Assembly: GCA_031413115.1 (NCBI GenBank)
Contig: JANOEH010000092.1
Coordinates: forward strand, 1 to 31,785
Direction of reading: 5' to 3'
Source of the DNA: JANPEF01 sp031413115
GTDB lineage: Bacteria > Eisenbacteria > RBG-16-71-46 > DASYSL01
DNA: 31,785 nucleotides
A program made the position numbers and the translations under genes. Under the pieces are notes generated by a model, which worked only from the letters and a program-made list of their open reading frames with translations, ran no database searches and had not been told where the DNA came from. The stretch's first letter is position 1. Each line of letters opens with the position of its first letter. Positions 17,187 to 24,536 of this stretch are shown here, in pieces.

Positions 17187-17203
17187 AACCTCCGGGGTAG
17201 TAT
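17173..17203 (+). promoter_or_regulatory. Weak candidate promoter for the PorV-like gene
   Basis: TTCGAC (17173-17178) and TAGTAT (17198-17203) with a 19-bp spacer; TAGTAT has four of six -10 bases. The putative -35 overlaps the hairpin loop and stem just described. The spacing is long and the call is weak, but the 144-bp gap makes an internal promoter reasonable. Confidence 0.28.
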
Positions 17204-17248
17204 GCGGTGTCGACGCCACTCACTGGATCCCGTCCGGAGGCTAACGTA

Positions 17249-18247
17249 ATGCGCCGTCTGATCTTGCCTGCCCTCGTCCTGTCCGCCCTGGCCCTTGCGA
17301 GCGACGCGTTCGCGCAGGCCGCGGCGATCTCCCTGAGCATTCCCCCGACCGGACGGGCCAATGGAATGGGCGAGGCCTACGTGGCCCTCGCCGATGACGT
17401 GACGGCGACCTGGTGGAACCCCGGCGGACTCGGTTTCCTCGGCAAGAAGGAAGTCTCGATCACCTACGCCAAGCTTGTACCCGACCTCGCGGACGACGTG
17501 TTCTACACCTACCCGACCTACGCCATGCAGGTGAAGGACTGGGGCACGTTCGGCTTCGGGCTCGTCTACCTGAGCTACGGCTCGAGCGAGGGCACCGACG
17601 AGTCGGGCAACTCCCTCGGCACGTTCAGCTCGTACGAGATCGCGCCCACCCTGTCATACGGCACGAAGATCGGCGACCGCCTCGGGGTCGGCGCCAACAT
17701 CAAGTACGTGCGCGTTCAGCTGTCGCCCGACTTCGACGGTCGAGGCGAAGGCAAGGGTTCGACCTTCGCGTTCGACATCGCCGGTCTCTACAAGATCCCG
17801 GGCGACCTGGTCAACGTCGGCCTCAACCTACAGAACCTGGGCGGCGACCTGTCGTTCATCACCGACGACAACTCGGATCCCATCTACCGCAACCTCAAGG
17901 TCGGCGCGGCCGTGAACGCCTACCAGCAGAAGGCGTTCAAGGCGATCGTCATCGGCGACGTCAACCAGTTGCTGGTCAAGGGCGACGTGGTCGACGGCTC
18001 GAGCAGCTATCCGAAGCCGATCTACAACTTTGGCGCCGAGGTGTCGTACACCGCCGAGGTAGCGCTCGCGCTGCGCGGTGGCTACGTGCTCGACACGGAA
18101 GGCGACATCGAGAACGCGACCTACGGCCTGGGGATCGCCTACAAGACGATCCAGTTCGATTTCGCGAGCATCCCGCAGGCGGGCGGCGACGGGCCCGGCG
18201 AGGGCCTCGATCGCGTGACCAAGTTCTCGCTCGGCGCGCGCTTCTAG
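17249..18247 (+). CDS. porV: PorV/PorQ-family outer-membrane barrel
   Basis: The product has 332 residues. The start is well supported: GGAGG at 17236-17240, 8 nt before ATG 17249, and a clear signal peptide ending FAQ at about residue 22. The N-terminal signature GRANGMGEAYVALADD followed by TWWNPGGLGFL is that of the PorV/PorQ (UPF0164-like) FadL-type barrels. The remainder alternates short beta strands and Gly/Asp loops and ends FSLGARF, with the C-terminal Phe typical of outer-membrane barrels. In Bacteroidota PorV binds type IX cargo emerging from SprA and carries it to PorU. Position right after the PorU-like gene and 3 bp before a protease with a sorting-like domain fits that role. PorQ-type or another paralogue of this broad family cannot be excluded from sequence alone. 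Confidence 0.85.
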   Translation: MRRLILPALVLSALALASDAFAQAAAISLSIPPTGRANGMGEAYVALADDVTATWWNPGGLGFLGKKEVSITYAKLVPDLADDVFYTYPTYAMQVKDWGTFGFGLVYLSYGSSEGTDESGNSLGTFSSYEIAPTLSYGTKIGDRLGVGANIKYVRVQLSPDFDGRGEGKGSTFAFDIAGLYKIPGDLVNVGLNLQNLGGDLSFITDDNSDPIYRNLKVGAAVNAYQQKAFKAIVIGDVNQLLVKGDVVDGSSSYPKPIYNFGAEVSYTAEVALALRGGYVLDTEGDIENATYGLGIAYKTIQFDFASIPQAGGDGPGEGLDRVTKFSLGARF

Positions 18248-18250
18248 CTC

Positions 18251-21200
18251 GTGCTCCGCGGTCTGCGCGTGCGCTGGTCCGAGCTTCGCGCGGCGGCCGT
18301 CGTCGTCCTGATCGCGGCGTGCGCTGCGGTCGCAGTCTCCGGTCCCCCGGGCGCGTCGGCGCGCCCGGGGGACCTCGTCTGGAGCAAGCCCGCCGGCGGG
18401 CCGGCGGTGGGCGCGTTCGCCACGCCGGGTGATCCCGAGGCGGCGCTCGGCCGCGAGCGGGCGATGGTCTCCGCCGCACGCACCAGCGCCCCGGGTGCGA
18501 ACCGCACCGCAGGTGAGCCTTTACGCGCTGTGCGCCGCACGATCCCGCATTACTTCACCCGCCCGGGCTCGCGTCCAGCGCCGATTATCGCCTCGCGCGC
18601 CAAGGCGGAGCGCGGCCACGTCGACGTGACCACGCGCGCCCGCGACCTTGCCGCCGTGCGCGCCATGTCGGGCCCGGCAGGGAATCGGCGCGACGTCACA
18701 AAGAGCGAGCCCGGGCAGGACCTGGTGCGCATCGCGATCATCCGCGTCGACTTCAGCGCGGACCGCAACGGGGGCGGCTCGAGCGGTGACGGCCGGTTCG
18801 ATCTCGCGCCGCGCGATACGGTGAACCGCCCGCTCGACCCGACTCCACACGACAAGGCGTTCTGGCAGTCGCACGGCGACGCATTGGCGCGCTATTTCGA
18901 CGCCCAGAGCAACGGGCGTACGATCGTCGAGAGCGTGGTCTACCCGAGTCAGGGCGACTCGGCGTTCCACCTGTCGGACATGGCCGACTACGGCCCGTGG
19001 AAGTTCAGTCCCGAGATCTACGAGGCCGCGGTCAAGCTGTTCCACGATTGCATCAACGCCGCAGACACGACCGAGACCATTCCGTGGTCGACCTTCGATC
19101 GGGTGATGATCGTGCACGCGGGATCCGACCTGCAGAGCGACGTGTACCAGGACAGCCCGCTCGACATCCCGACCTTCACCATCGGCGTGCCCGATTCCGA
19201 CGCGGTCGTGGTCGGCCCGGCGAACGCGGACACCATCTTCGGCGCGGCGATCATCCCCGAGACCATCCGCCAGGACGGTTACGAGGGGGTGGTCAACGCC
19301 GTCATTGCGCATGAGCTGGGACACCTGATCTACGGCTACCGCGACGTCTACGATGTGGTCAGCGGACTGCCCGTCGTCGGTTACTGGAGCCTGATGGACG
19401 TCGGCAACCTGCTGGGCAACGCGGTCACCTTTCCCAACGGCACCGCCGTGTACGCGACGGGTCTGCTGCCGCCGTCGATCGACCCATGGCAGAAGCGGCT
19501 CATCTATCCCGACGTTCCGCTGGCGCGCTTCCCCAACTGGGGCCAGGAGGAGACGCTGGGCAACAGCTCCGAGGCCTTCGAGGTGATGCAGGTGCCGCTC
19601 TCGGGCGAGGAGTACCTGCTGCTCGAGAACCGCCTCGACGACTTGAACGGCAACGGCGTGCTCACGCTGCAGCGGGATCCCGCAACCGGCGTGATCCTGG
19701 GCCCGGCCGCCGAGGATGCGCGCGAGTACGATTACCTCGAGCCCGGCCCGGGCATCCTCGCCTGGCATGTGGACGAGAGCGTCGCCGACTACTTCGGGCC
19801 GCGGGCCGATCCGGGCTATGGGCTCAACGTGAACCCCGCGCGCAACGGGCTCGAGATCGTCGAGGCCGACGGGCTCGACGACCTCGGCGACTTCAACTCG
19901 CCGTTCGCCCTCGGCGTGCCGTCGGACACGTGGAAGGCCGGCCCGACCTCGCGCCTCAACTTCGACACGGTGCCGCGGCTGCGCACGCACTCGCGCACGA
20001 ACCCGCACCTCGACCTCGAGTTCACCAGCGCGCCGGGCTCGGACATGACGCTGCGCGTGTCGCGGCAGTGGGACCTGCCGGGCTGGCCCGTGCGCGTGAC
20101 GCAGCCGCCGGAGGGGATCTCGCCCCTCGTCGGTGTCTTCGGCGACGATCCGAATCCGCGCGTCGCGTGGACCGGCGGCGACTCGGCCGTGCACGTGCGC
20201 AATCTCGACGGCAGCATTCCCGCCGGCTGGCCCAGCGACGTGGCGCTCGCGCCCGGATACCCGCTCGGCCCCGTCGTTCTGGTGCCGCACGCCGGAGGGG
20301 GCAATCTGCTGGCGGTCGCGCGCAGCAGGTCCGCCGGTCCCGGCGGCGTGCTCCTGACCGTCGCCTGCAACGCGAGCGCGCGCATCGTCACCTCGATCGC
20401 ATTCCCGGCGCCGATCACGGCCGGCCCGATCGCCTCGGACGCAGCGCCTGATCGGGTGATCTTCGGCCTGGCAGAGGGGAGTGTCTGCCAGTACCGCACC
20501 GACACGGGCGCGGTGCACGACCTCTTCCCGCTGGGACCGGGTGCGGTCAATGGCCTGGCGCTCGATGGCTTGCACGTCGCCGGCACCGGCCAGTCCGGCA
20601 AGCTCGGGCTCGGGACTTTTCTCGGAATCGATGCGAGCGCGGGCTTCAGCTCGTTCTTCAAGGTCACCGACCTCCCGGCGCAACATGACTTCCAACCGAT
20701 CCTGGTGCGCCGGGGAACGGCCGGAGACCAGGTCGTCGTGGTCGACCGGACCGCCGGCAGCGCCCGCACGTTCGCGTTTGCCGTCGATGCATCGCCGCTC
20801 GACGTCCCGTGGCAGGGCCGGGAACTCGGGGAGGCCGTGGGCCCGCCCGCGGTCGCCGATCTCGACCTCGACGGCGAGCCCGAGGTCGCGTTCACTACCG
20901 CAAGCGGTCGCGTGGGCTACTGGAATCTCAACGGATCGACCTCGCCCGGGTGGCCGCCAGAGCTCGAGCGTGAGGGATTCACCAGCGCCGCCGGGCCGCT
21001 GCCGTTCACCAACGTCCAGCTCTCGGGCGATCCTCTCCTGTTCGCGCCGCTCGGCAACGGCGTGGCCGTCGCGCTCGATCGGGCCGGCAAGAACGTGAAT
21101 GGTTTTCCCCTCGGGTTCTCCGTCGGGACGCGTGGCACGCCGGCACTGTGGACCACCCCGACGCCTCCGTTCCTCTTCGTCGCGGGCGGGGACACTCTGC

Positions 21201-21634
21201 TCTACGGGATGTCGCTCGGCGACCCGATGGCGGGCCTTCCCGCCAAGTCGTCGGTTGCCGGGGGGGCGACCTCCGGCTCGAGCTGGACCTCGATGGGGGG
21301 CGGCCCCACGCGCTCGTACGCCGACGGCCTGATCTACGAGCCCACCGGTAACGGCTCGTCCACCAGCGCGATCGTCGAGGGCTCCCTCGTCTGCTACCCG
21401 AATCCCGCGCGGCGCGAGCCGATCACCTTTGCATTCCGACTCGAGGCCGCGGGCCCCGTGTCGATCTCGGTCTACGACGCGGCGGCCCGACTGGTCCAGC
21501 GCATCGACCGCGTCGGGACGGTGAGCGACAACGCCGTCACCTGGGACCCGGCGGGGCTGACCAGCGGGCTCTACGTGGCACGGATCGAGGCCGGGGGCAC
21601 GATCGTCACGAAGCCTTTTGCGCTGGTCCGTTAG
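18251..21634 (+). CDS. M6-family (immune inhibitor A-like) metalloprotease with sorting-like CTD
   Basis: The product has 1127 residues from GTG 18251, only 3 bp after the porV stop. The signal peptide has its hydrophobic core around residues 14-30. The zinc motif is HELGH at 354-358, followed by LIYGYRDVYD and then GYWSLMDVGN, matching the M6 order of metal site and Met-turn. The usual M6 spacing after HExxH (HxxG) carries one extra residue here. Downstream is a beta-rich region with GWP turns and a DLDLDGEPE acidic loop (about residue 874), resembling the propeller repeats of the S8 protease at 1908. About 1048-1127 form a FlgD-Ig-like domain (YPNPARR, VYDAAARLVQRI, WDPAGLTSGLYVARIE). I infer an exported, probably surface-sorted protease and a natural cargo for the adjacent PorU/PorV pair. 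Substrate unknown. Confidence 0.88.
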   Translation: MLRGLRVRWSELRAAAVVVLIAACAAVAVSGPPGASARPGDLVWSKPAGGPAVGAFATPGDPEAALGRERAMVSAARTSAPGANRTAGEPLRAVRRTIPHYFTRPGSRPAPIIASRAKAERGHVDVTTRARDLAAVRAMSGPAGNRRDVTKSEPGQDLVRIAIIRVDFSADRNGGGSSGDGRFDLAPRDTVNRPLDPTPHDKAFWQSHGDALARYFDAQSNGRTIVESVVYPSQGDSAFHLSDMADYGPWKFSPEIYEAAVKLFHDCINAADTTETIPWSTFDRVMIVHAGSDLQSDVYQDSPLDIPTFTIGVPDSDAVVVGPANADTIFGAAIIPETIRQDGYEGVVNAVIAHELGHLIYGYRDVYDVVSGLPVVGYWSLMDVGNLLGNAVTFPNGTAVYATGLLPPSIDPWQKRLIYPDVPLARFPNWGQEETLGNSSEAFEVMQVPLSGEEYLLLENRLDDLNGNGVLTLQRDPATGVILGPAAEDAREYDYLEPGPGILAWHVDESVADYFGPRADPGYGLNVNPARNGLEIVEADGLDDLGDFNSPFALGVPSDTWKAGPTSRLNFDTVPRLRTHSRTNPHLDLEFTSAPGSDMTLRVSRQWDLPGWPVRVTQPPEGISPLVGVFGDDPNPRVAWTGGDSAVHVRNLDGSIPAGWPSDVALAPGYPLGPVVLVPHAGGGNLLAVARSRSAGPGGVLLTVACNASARIVTSIAFPAPITAGPIASDAAPDRVIFGLAEGSVCQYRTDTGAVHDLFPLGPGAVNGLALDGLHVAGTGQSGKLGLGTFLGIDASAGFSSFFKVTDLPAQHDFQPILVRRGTAGDQVVVVDRTAGSARTFAFAVDASPLDVPWQGRELGEAVGPPAVADLDLDGEPEVAFTTASGRVGYWNLNGSTSPGWPPELEREGFTSAAGPLPFTNVQLSGDPLLFAPLGNGVAVALDRAGKNVNGFPLGFSVGTRGTPALWTTPTPPFLFVAGGDTLLYGMSLGDPMAGLPAKSSVAGGATSGSSWTSMGGGPTRSYADGLIYEPTGNGSSTSAIVEGSLVCYPNPARREPITFAFRLEAAGPVSISVYDAAARLVQRIDRVGTVSDNAVTWDPAGLTSGLYVARIEAGGTIVTKPFALVR

Positions 21635-21690
21635 CCGGCGCTCCGAGCCGGGCATAATAGTTCGAACCGGCGCGCCGAAACGGGTGTAAT
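21631..21690 (+). promoter_or_regulatory. Candidate promoter region for the envelope operon
   Basis: Two -10-like boxes lie in this locally less GC-rich stretch: CATAAT (21653-21658) with TTAGCC (21631-21636) at 16 bp, and TGTAAT (21685-21690) with TTCGAA (21661-21666) at 18 bp. CATAAT matches five of six consensus bases; the -35 boxes are poor. Either would drive the row of genes from 21797 onward. Confidence 0.4.
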
Positions 21691-21796
21691 GTCTTTCATG
21701 ACCGGGACTTCGGTCGGCACCCCTCGCCCCAGGACGGGTCCGATCCAACCGGTCGCGTTTGTTTGTGTTCGTGAACGACTCGCCGAGGTGATCCGC

Positions 21797-22672
21797 GTGT
21801 TCGTGGCCGCATCCATTCAGCGACGCGCCAGCGTCGCCTTCCTCTTCTGCCTCGGCTACCTGGGGCTGGTCTGCGTCAGCCCGGCAGGCGCGCAGCCTGC
21901 GCCTTCGCACCTCGAGTCGGGTGCGGCGGCGATGGCGCCTCCCTGCCGGCTCGCCGAGACGGCCTCGCTCGACCGCGTCGTGCCGCTCGTGTCCGGCGAC
22001 GACATTCCCACCCTGATCCTCGCCCAGCGCGCGATCGATCGGGACTTCGGCGGGGCGCCGGAGGATCCGACCCAGTATGCGCTCGTCGACGTGCCCGGCT
22101 GGAAGTCCGAGGGCGGTGCGGCGGCGATGTCGCTGGCCATTCCCGGAACCGGCCAGCTCTACGCGGGCTCGAAGCGCGGCTACCTGTTCATCGGGATCGA
22201 GGCCGCCGCGCTTCTCAGCTACGCGTCGTTCAAGAGCAAGAGCGACGAGACGCGCGGCGAGTATTACACCTACGTTGGCGACCCGAACGACCCGAACAGC
22301 CGCTTTTCGTTCGACCGTCTTGCCGGGGGCATCTCGCCCGAGGAACTGGCCCGGTTGCGCACGGTTTATGATCGCGATCCAGCCGAGTTCTACGACGCGG
22401 TCACCAAGCTGGACGACTTCGCGTCCGGCTGGGCCGCTCCGGAGCAGCGCAACGCCGCGGTGACCTTCTCGGACGAGTTCAACAGCCAGAACAACAAGCA
22501 GAACCTCAGCTTCTACACGCTCATCGCCAATCACCTGGTGGCCTCCTTCGACGCGCTTCATCTCGCCCGCTTCACCAACTACACGCTGCGCGAGAACATG
22601 ACGCTGAAGCTCAAGCTGCGCCCCGGCCTGTCGCACGGCTCGTACGCCTTCTCCCTGACCCAGAAGTTTTGA
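21797..22672 (+). CDS. DUF5683-like envelope protein A
   Basis: The product has 291 residues. I place the start at GTG 21797 because GAGGTGA (21785-21791) lies 5 nt upstream and the resulting N-terminus is a clean signal peptide (RRASVAFLFCLGYLGLV, then PAGAQ at about 33). An upstream ATG at 21689 would add 36 residues before it. The centre carries IPGTGQLYAGSKRGYLFIGIEAA (near residues 115-137), a pattern seen in DUF5683-like membrane-associated proteins, with two hydrophobic stretches. The C-terminal part has a second hydrophobic helix (YTLIANHLVASFDALHLAR) and a beta-rich end, SLTQKF. Function unknown; envelope location is inferred from the signal. The following gene (5-bp gap) encodes a related protein, so they may act as a pair. 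The S8 and M6 proteases' sorting domain is absent here. Confidence 0.78.
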   Translation: MFVAASIQRRASVAFLFCLGYLGLVCVSPAGAQPAPSHLESGAAAMAPPCRLAETASLDRVVPLVSGDDIPTLILAQRAIDRDFGGAPEDPTQYALVDVPGWKSEGGAAAMSLAIPGTGQLYAGSKRGYLFIGIEAAALLSYASFKSKSDETRGEYYTYVGDPNDPNSRFSFDRLAGGISPEELARLRTVYDRDPAEFYDAVTKLDDFASGWAAPEQRNAAVTFSDEFNSQNNKQNLSFYTLIANHLVASFDALHLARFTNYTLRENMTLKLKLRPGLSHGSYAFSLTQKF

Positions 22673-22677
22673 GCCCC

Positions 22678-23577
22678 ATGCGCGGAACTCCCGGCAGCCG
22701 CAGGATCGCCTCGTGCGCCGTCGCTGCGGTCGCTGCCGTCGTCCTCTTCGCGTCGTCTCCCGCGTCCGGGCAGGAACTCGCGCCCGCGCCCACGAGCGCG
22801 TTTGCGCGGCCGTCGATGACGCTCGACGAGCGGAGCCTGGTTGCCGCGCTTGCCGCCGATCCGCTGCTGGCGCAGGCCGCGCCCGCCGGCGCCGCCGATC
22901 CCGACCTCCCAGGCATGCCTGCGAGTCGCGGGCCGAGCCCGGCGCTGGCGGCACTCAAGTCGCTGATCCTGCCGGGCTGGGGACAGCTCTCGACCGGCCA
23001 CAAGACCCAGGCCGGAGTCTTCCTGGGTCTCGAGGCGGCGTCGTGGGCGAGCTGGATCACCTTCAAGCGCCAGGGCAGCCTGCGCGAGGACTCGTACATC
23101 TCGACGGCAAGGCTCTACGCCGACATCGACCTCAACGGCCAGGACGAGCGCATCCGGCGCTACGTCGGGCAGTACCAGTCGGAGGAGGTCTACAACCAGT
23201 ACGTCGTGCGCCGTGAGGCCGCATTCTTCATCGAGGATCCGGATGAGCAGGCGCAGTACATCGCCGAGAACTCGCTGGGCGGCGCGCAGACCTGGAGCTG
23301 GGATCTGTACGATGACTTCCTGCGCTACCGCGACCAGCGCCAGTCGAGCGAGGCCGCGTACCACAACGCCGAGTTCGTCGTCGGATTCGCGCTGGCCAAC
23401 CGACTGGTCAGCGCGGTGATGGCCGCCCGGCAGGCGTCCTCGTTGCGCAAGGCGCAGGCCGGCGAGCCCGTCGGGAGCGCCGAGCCCGGCCATCCGGATG
23501 GAAGCTTCGCCTGGGGCGTGCAACCCTCCCTCAATGGGCCGCTCGAAGGCCGGGTCGGCTGGACCGTCTCGTTCTGA
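22678..23577 (+). CDS. DUF5683-like envelope protein B
   Basis: The product has 299 residues from ATG 22678, with a signal peptide ending ASGQ at about residue 32. It shares the order of motifs with its neighbour at 21797: ILPGWGQLSTGHKTQAGVF (97-115), GLEAASWASWITFK, a charged Tyr-rich middle, then an N-x-x-F-x-x-x-x-AN-R/H-LVSA helix (EFVVGFALANRLVSAVMAAR) and a beta-rich, Phe-final end (GWTVSF). I read the two as ancient paralogues. The middle part (about 140-215) is rich in Tyr, Gln, Glu and Asp and probably forms an extramembrane helical region. No enzyme motif is visible; function unknown. The stop TGA overlaps a possible CTG start of the next gene. Confidence 0.78.
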   Translation: MRGTPGSRRIASCAVAAVAAVVLFASSPASGQELAPAPTSAFARPSMTLDERSLVAALAADPLLAQAAPAGAADPDLPGMPASRGPSPALAALKSLILPGWGQLSTGHKTQAGVFLGLEAASWASWITFKRQGSLREDSYISTARLYADIDLNGQDERIRRYVGQYQSEEVYNQYVVRREAAFFIEDPDEQAQYIAENSLGGAQTWSWDLYDDFLRYRDQRQSSEAAYHNAEFVVGFALANRLVSAVMAARQASSLRKAQAGEPVGSAEPGHPDGSFAWGVQPSLNGPLEGRVGWTVSF

Positions 23578-23684
23578 TCCCCGCGGTCGCCATCGCCCTG
23601 CTCGTCACCGCATCCGCACCGGACAGCGGCCAGGTCGCCTCGTTCTCCGCCACCGCTCTCCCCGAGACGCTCGTCGTCGATCGC

Positions 23685-24536
23685 ATGATGGGTCGCTTCG
23701 GCGTCGGCCCCGGCGAACTCACCGCGCCGCAGGGCGTCGCGGTCGACCCCAGGGGGCGCATCCTCGTCGCCGACACCGGCAATCACCGCATCGTGCGCTT
23801 CGATTCCACCGGCGCCGCGATCGATCAGTTCGGCGGCTTCGGCTCCGACGACGGACGATTCGATCGGCCCACGGACGTCGCGACCGCGGGAACGCTCGGC
23901 ATCTGGGTGCTCGACCGCGGCAACGAGCGCATCGAAAAGTTCGACTTCGAGGGCCGCGTGCTCGGCACCGTCGTCGACCTGCGCACGCCCCCGGTGCGCG
24001 AGCGCCTGGGCACGGTCGAGCCAGGCGGGTTCGCCGTCGATCGCAGCGGCCAGATCACGCTCAGCGACCTGGCCGAGGATCGCCTCATCGAGTTCGATCC
24101 GCTGGGGGCAATCCTGCGCGTGCGCGGGTTCTTTGGCGAGCGCCCCGGCAGCTTTTCCGATCCGAGCGGCGTCGCGGTCGATCCGCGCGGCGGCGCGCTG
24201 GTCGGTGACGCCGGCAACCGGCGAGTGCAGCAGCTCGACCCCTTCAGCAGCGTGGTGTGCACGTTCACGCCGGGTCCCGGCTTCGGCGGCCGCGGTGGCT
24301 ACGCGGTCGCACTCGCGGCGGACAGCGTGTGGGCCGTGTCCGATCGCGCGAGCGGGCGGCTTGCCGTGTTCGCCACGTCGGGGGCGCCGCTGGCGCTGCA
24401 CGTGCCGCGCGACAAGCACGACCTGTGGGCGTCGGGCCTCGCCTTCGATGCGTCGGGACGACTGCTCGTCACCGACGCCAGGCATCACCGCGTCGTGCGA
24501 CTCCTCCGTCACGCGCGGAGCGCCGGGGCGCCGTGA
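23685..24536 (+). CDS. Secreted six-bladed NHL-repeat beta-propeller protein (start uncertain)
   Basis: From ATG 23685 the product has 283 residues and holds six NHL-type blades, e.g. GVAVDPRGRILVADTGNHRIVRFD (first blade), PTDVA..IWVLDRGNERIEKFD, and LAFDASGRLLVTDARHHRVVRLL (last). The frame stays open upstream without any ATG, GTG or TTG, yet encodes a convincing signal peptide (LVLIPAVAIALLVTASA at 23568-23618) and the missing first strand of blade 1. The true start is therefore probably upstream: CTG at 23574, which overlaps the previous gene's TGA, or CTG at 23559 are candidates; an indel after ATG 23534 is another. NHL propellers bind proteins, RNA or carbohydrate; here the exported location suggests a protein or glycan scaffold. 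Its stop overlaps the next gene's GTG by 4 nt (GTGA), indicating tight coupling to the large barrel gene. Confidence 0.85.
   Translation: MMGRFGVGPGELTAPQGVAVDPRGRILVADTGNHRIVRFDSTGAAIDQFGGFGSDDGRFDRPTDVATAGTLGIWVLDRGNERIEKFDFEGRVLGTVVDLRTPPVRERLGTVEPGGFAVDRSGQITLSDLAEDRLIEFDPLGAILRVRGFFGERPGSFSDPSGVAVDPRGGALVGDAGNRRVQQLDPFSSVVCTFTPGPGFGGRGGYAVALAADSVWAVSDRASGRLAVFATSGAPLALHVPRDKHDLWASGLAFDASGRLLVTDARHHRVVRLLRHARSAGAP

Noticed and set aside
18521..22954. 1477-codon minus-strand open frame
   Set aside because: Spans two plus-strand genes with signal peptides plus the spacer between them, and has biased, domain-free composition; explained by GC-rich codon usage.
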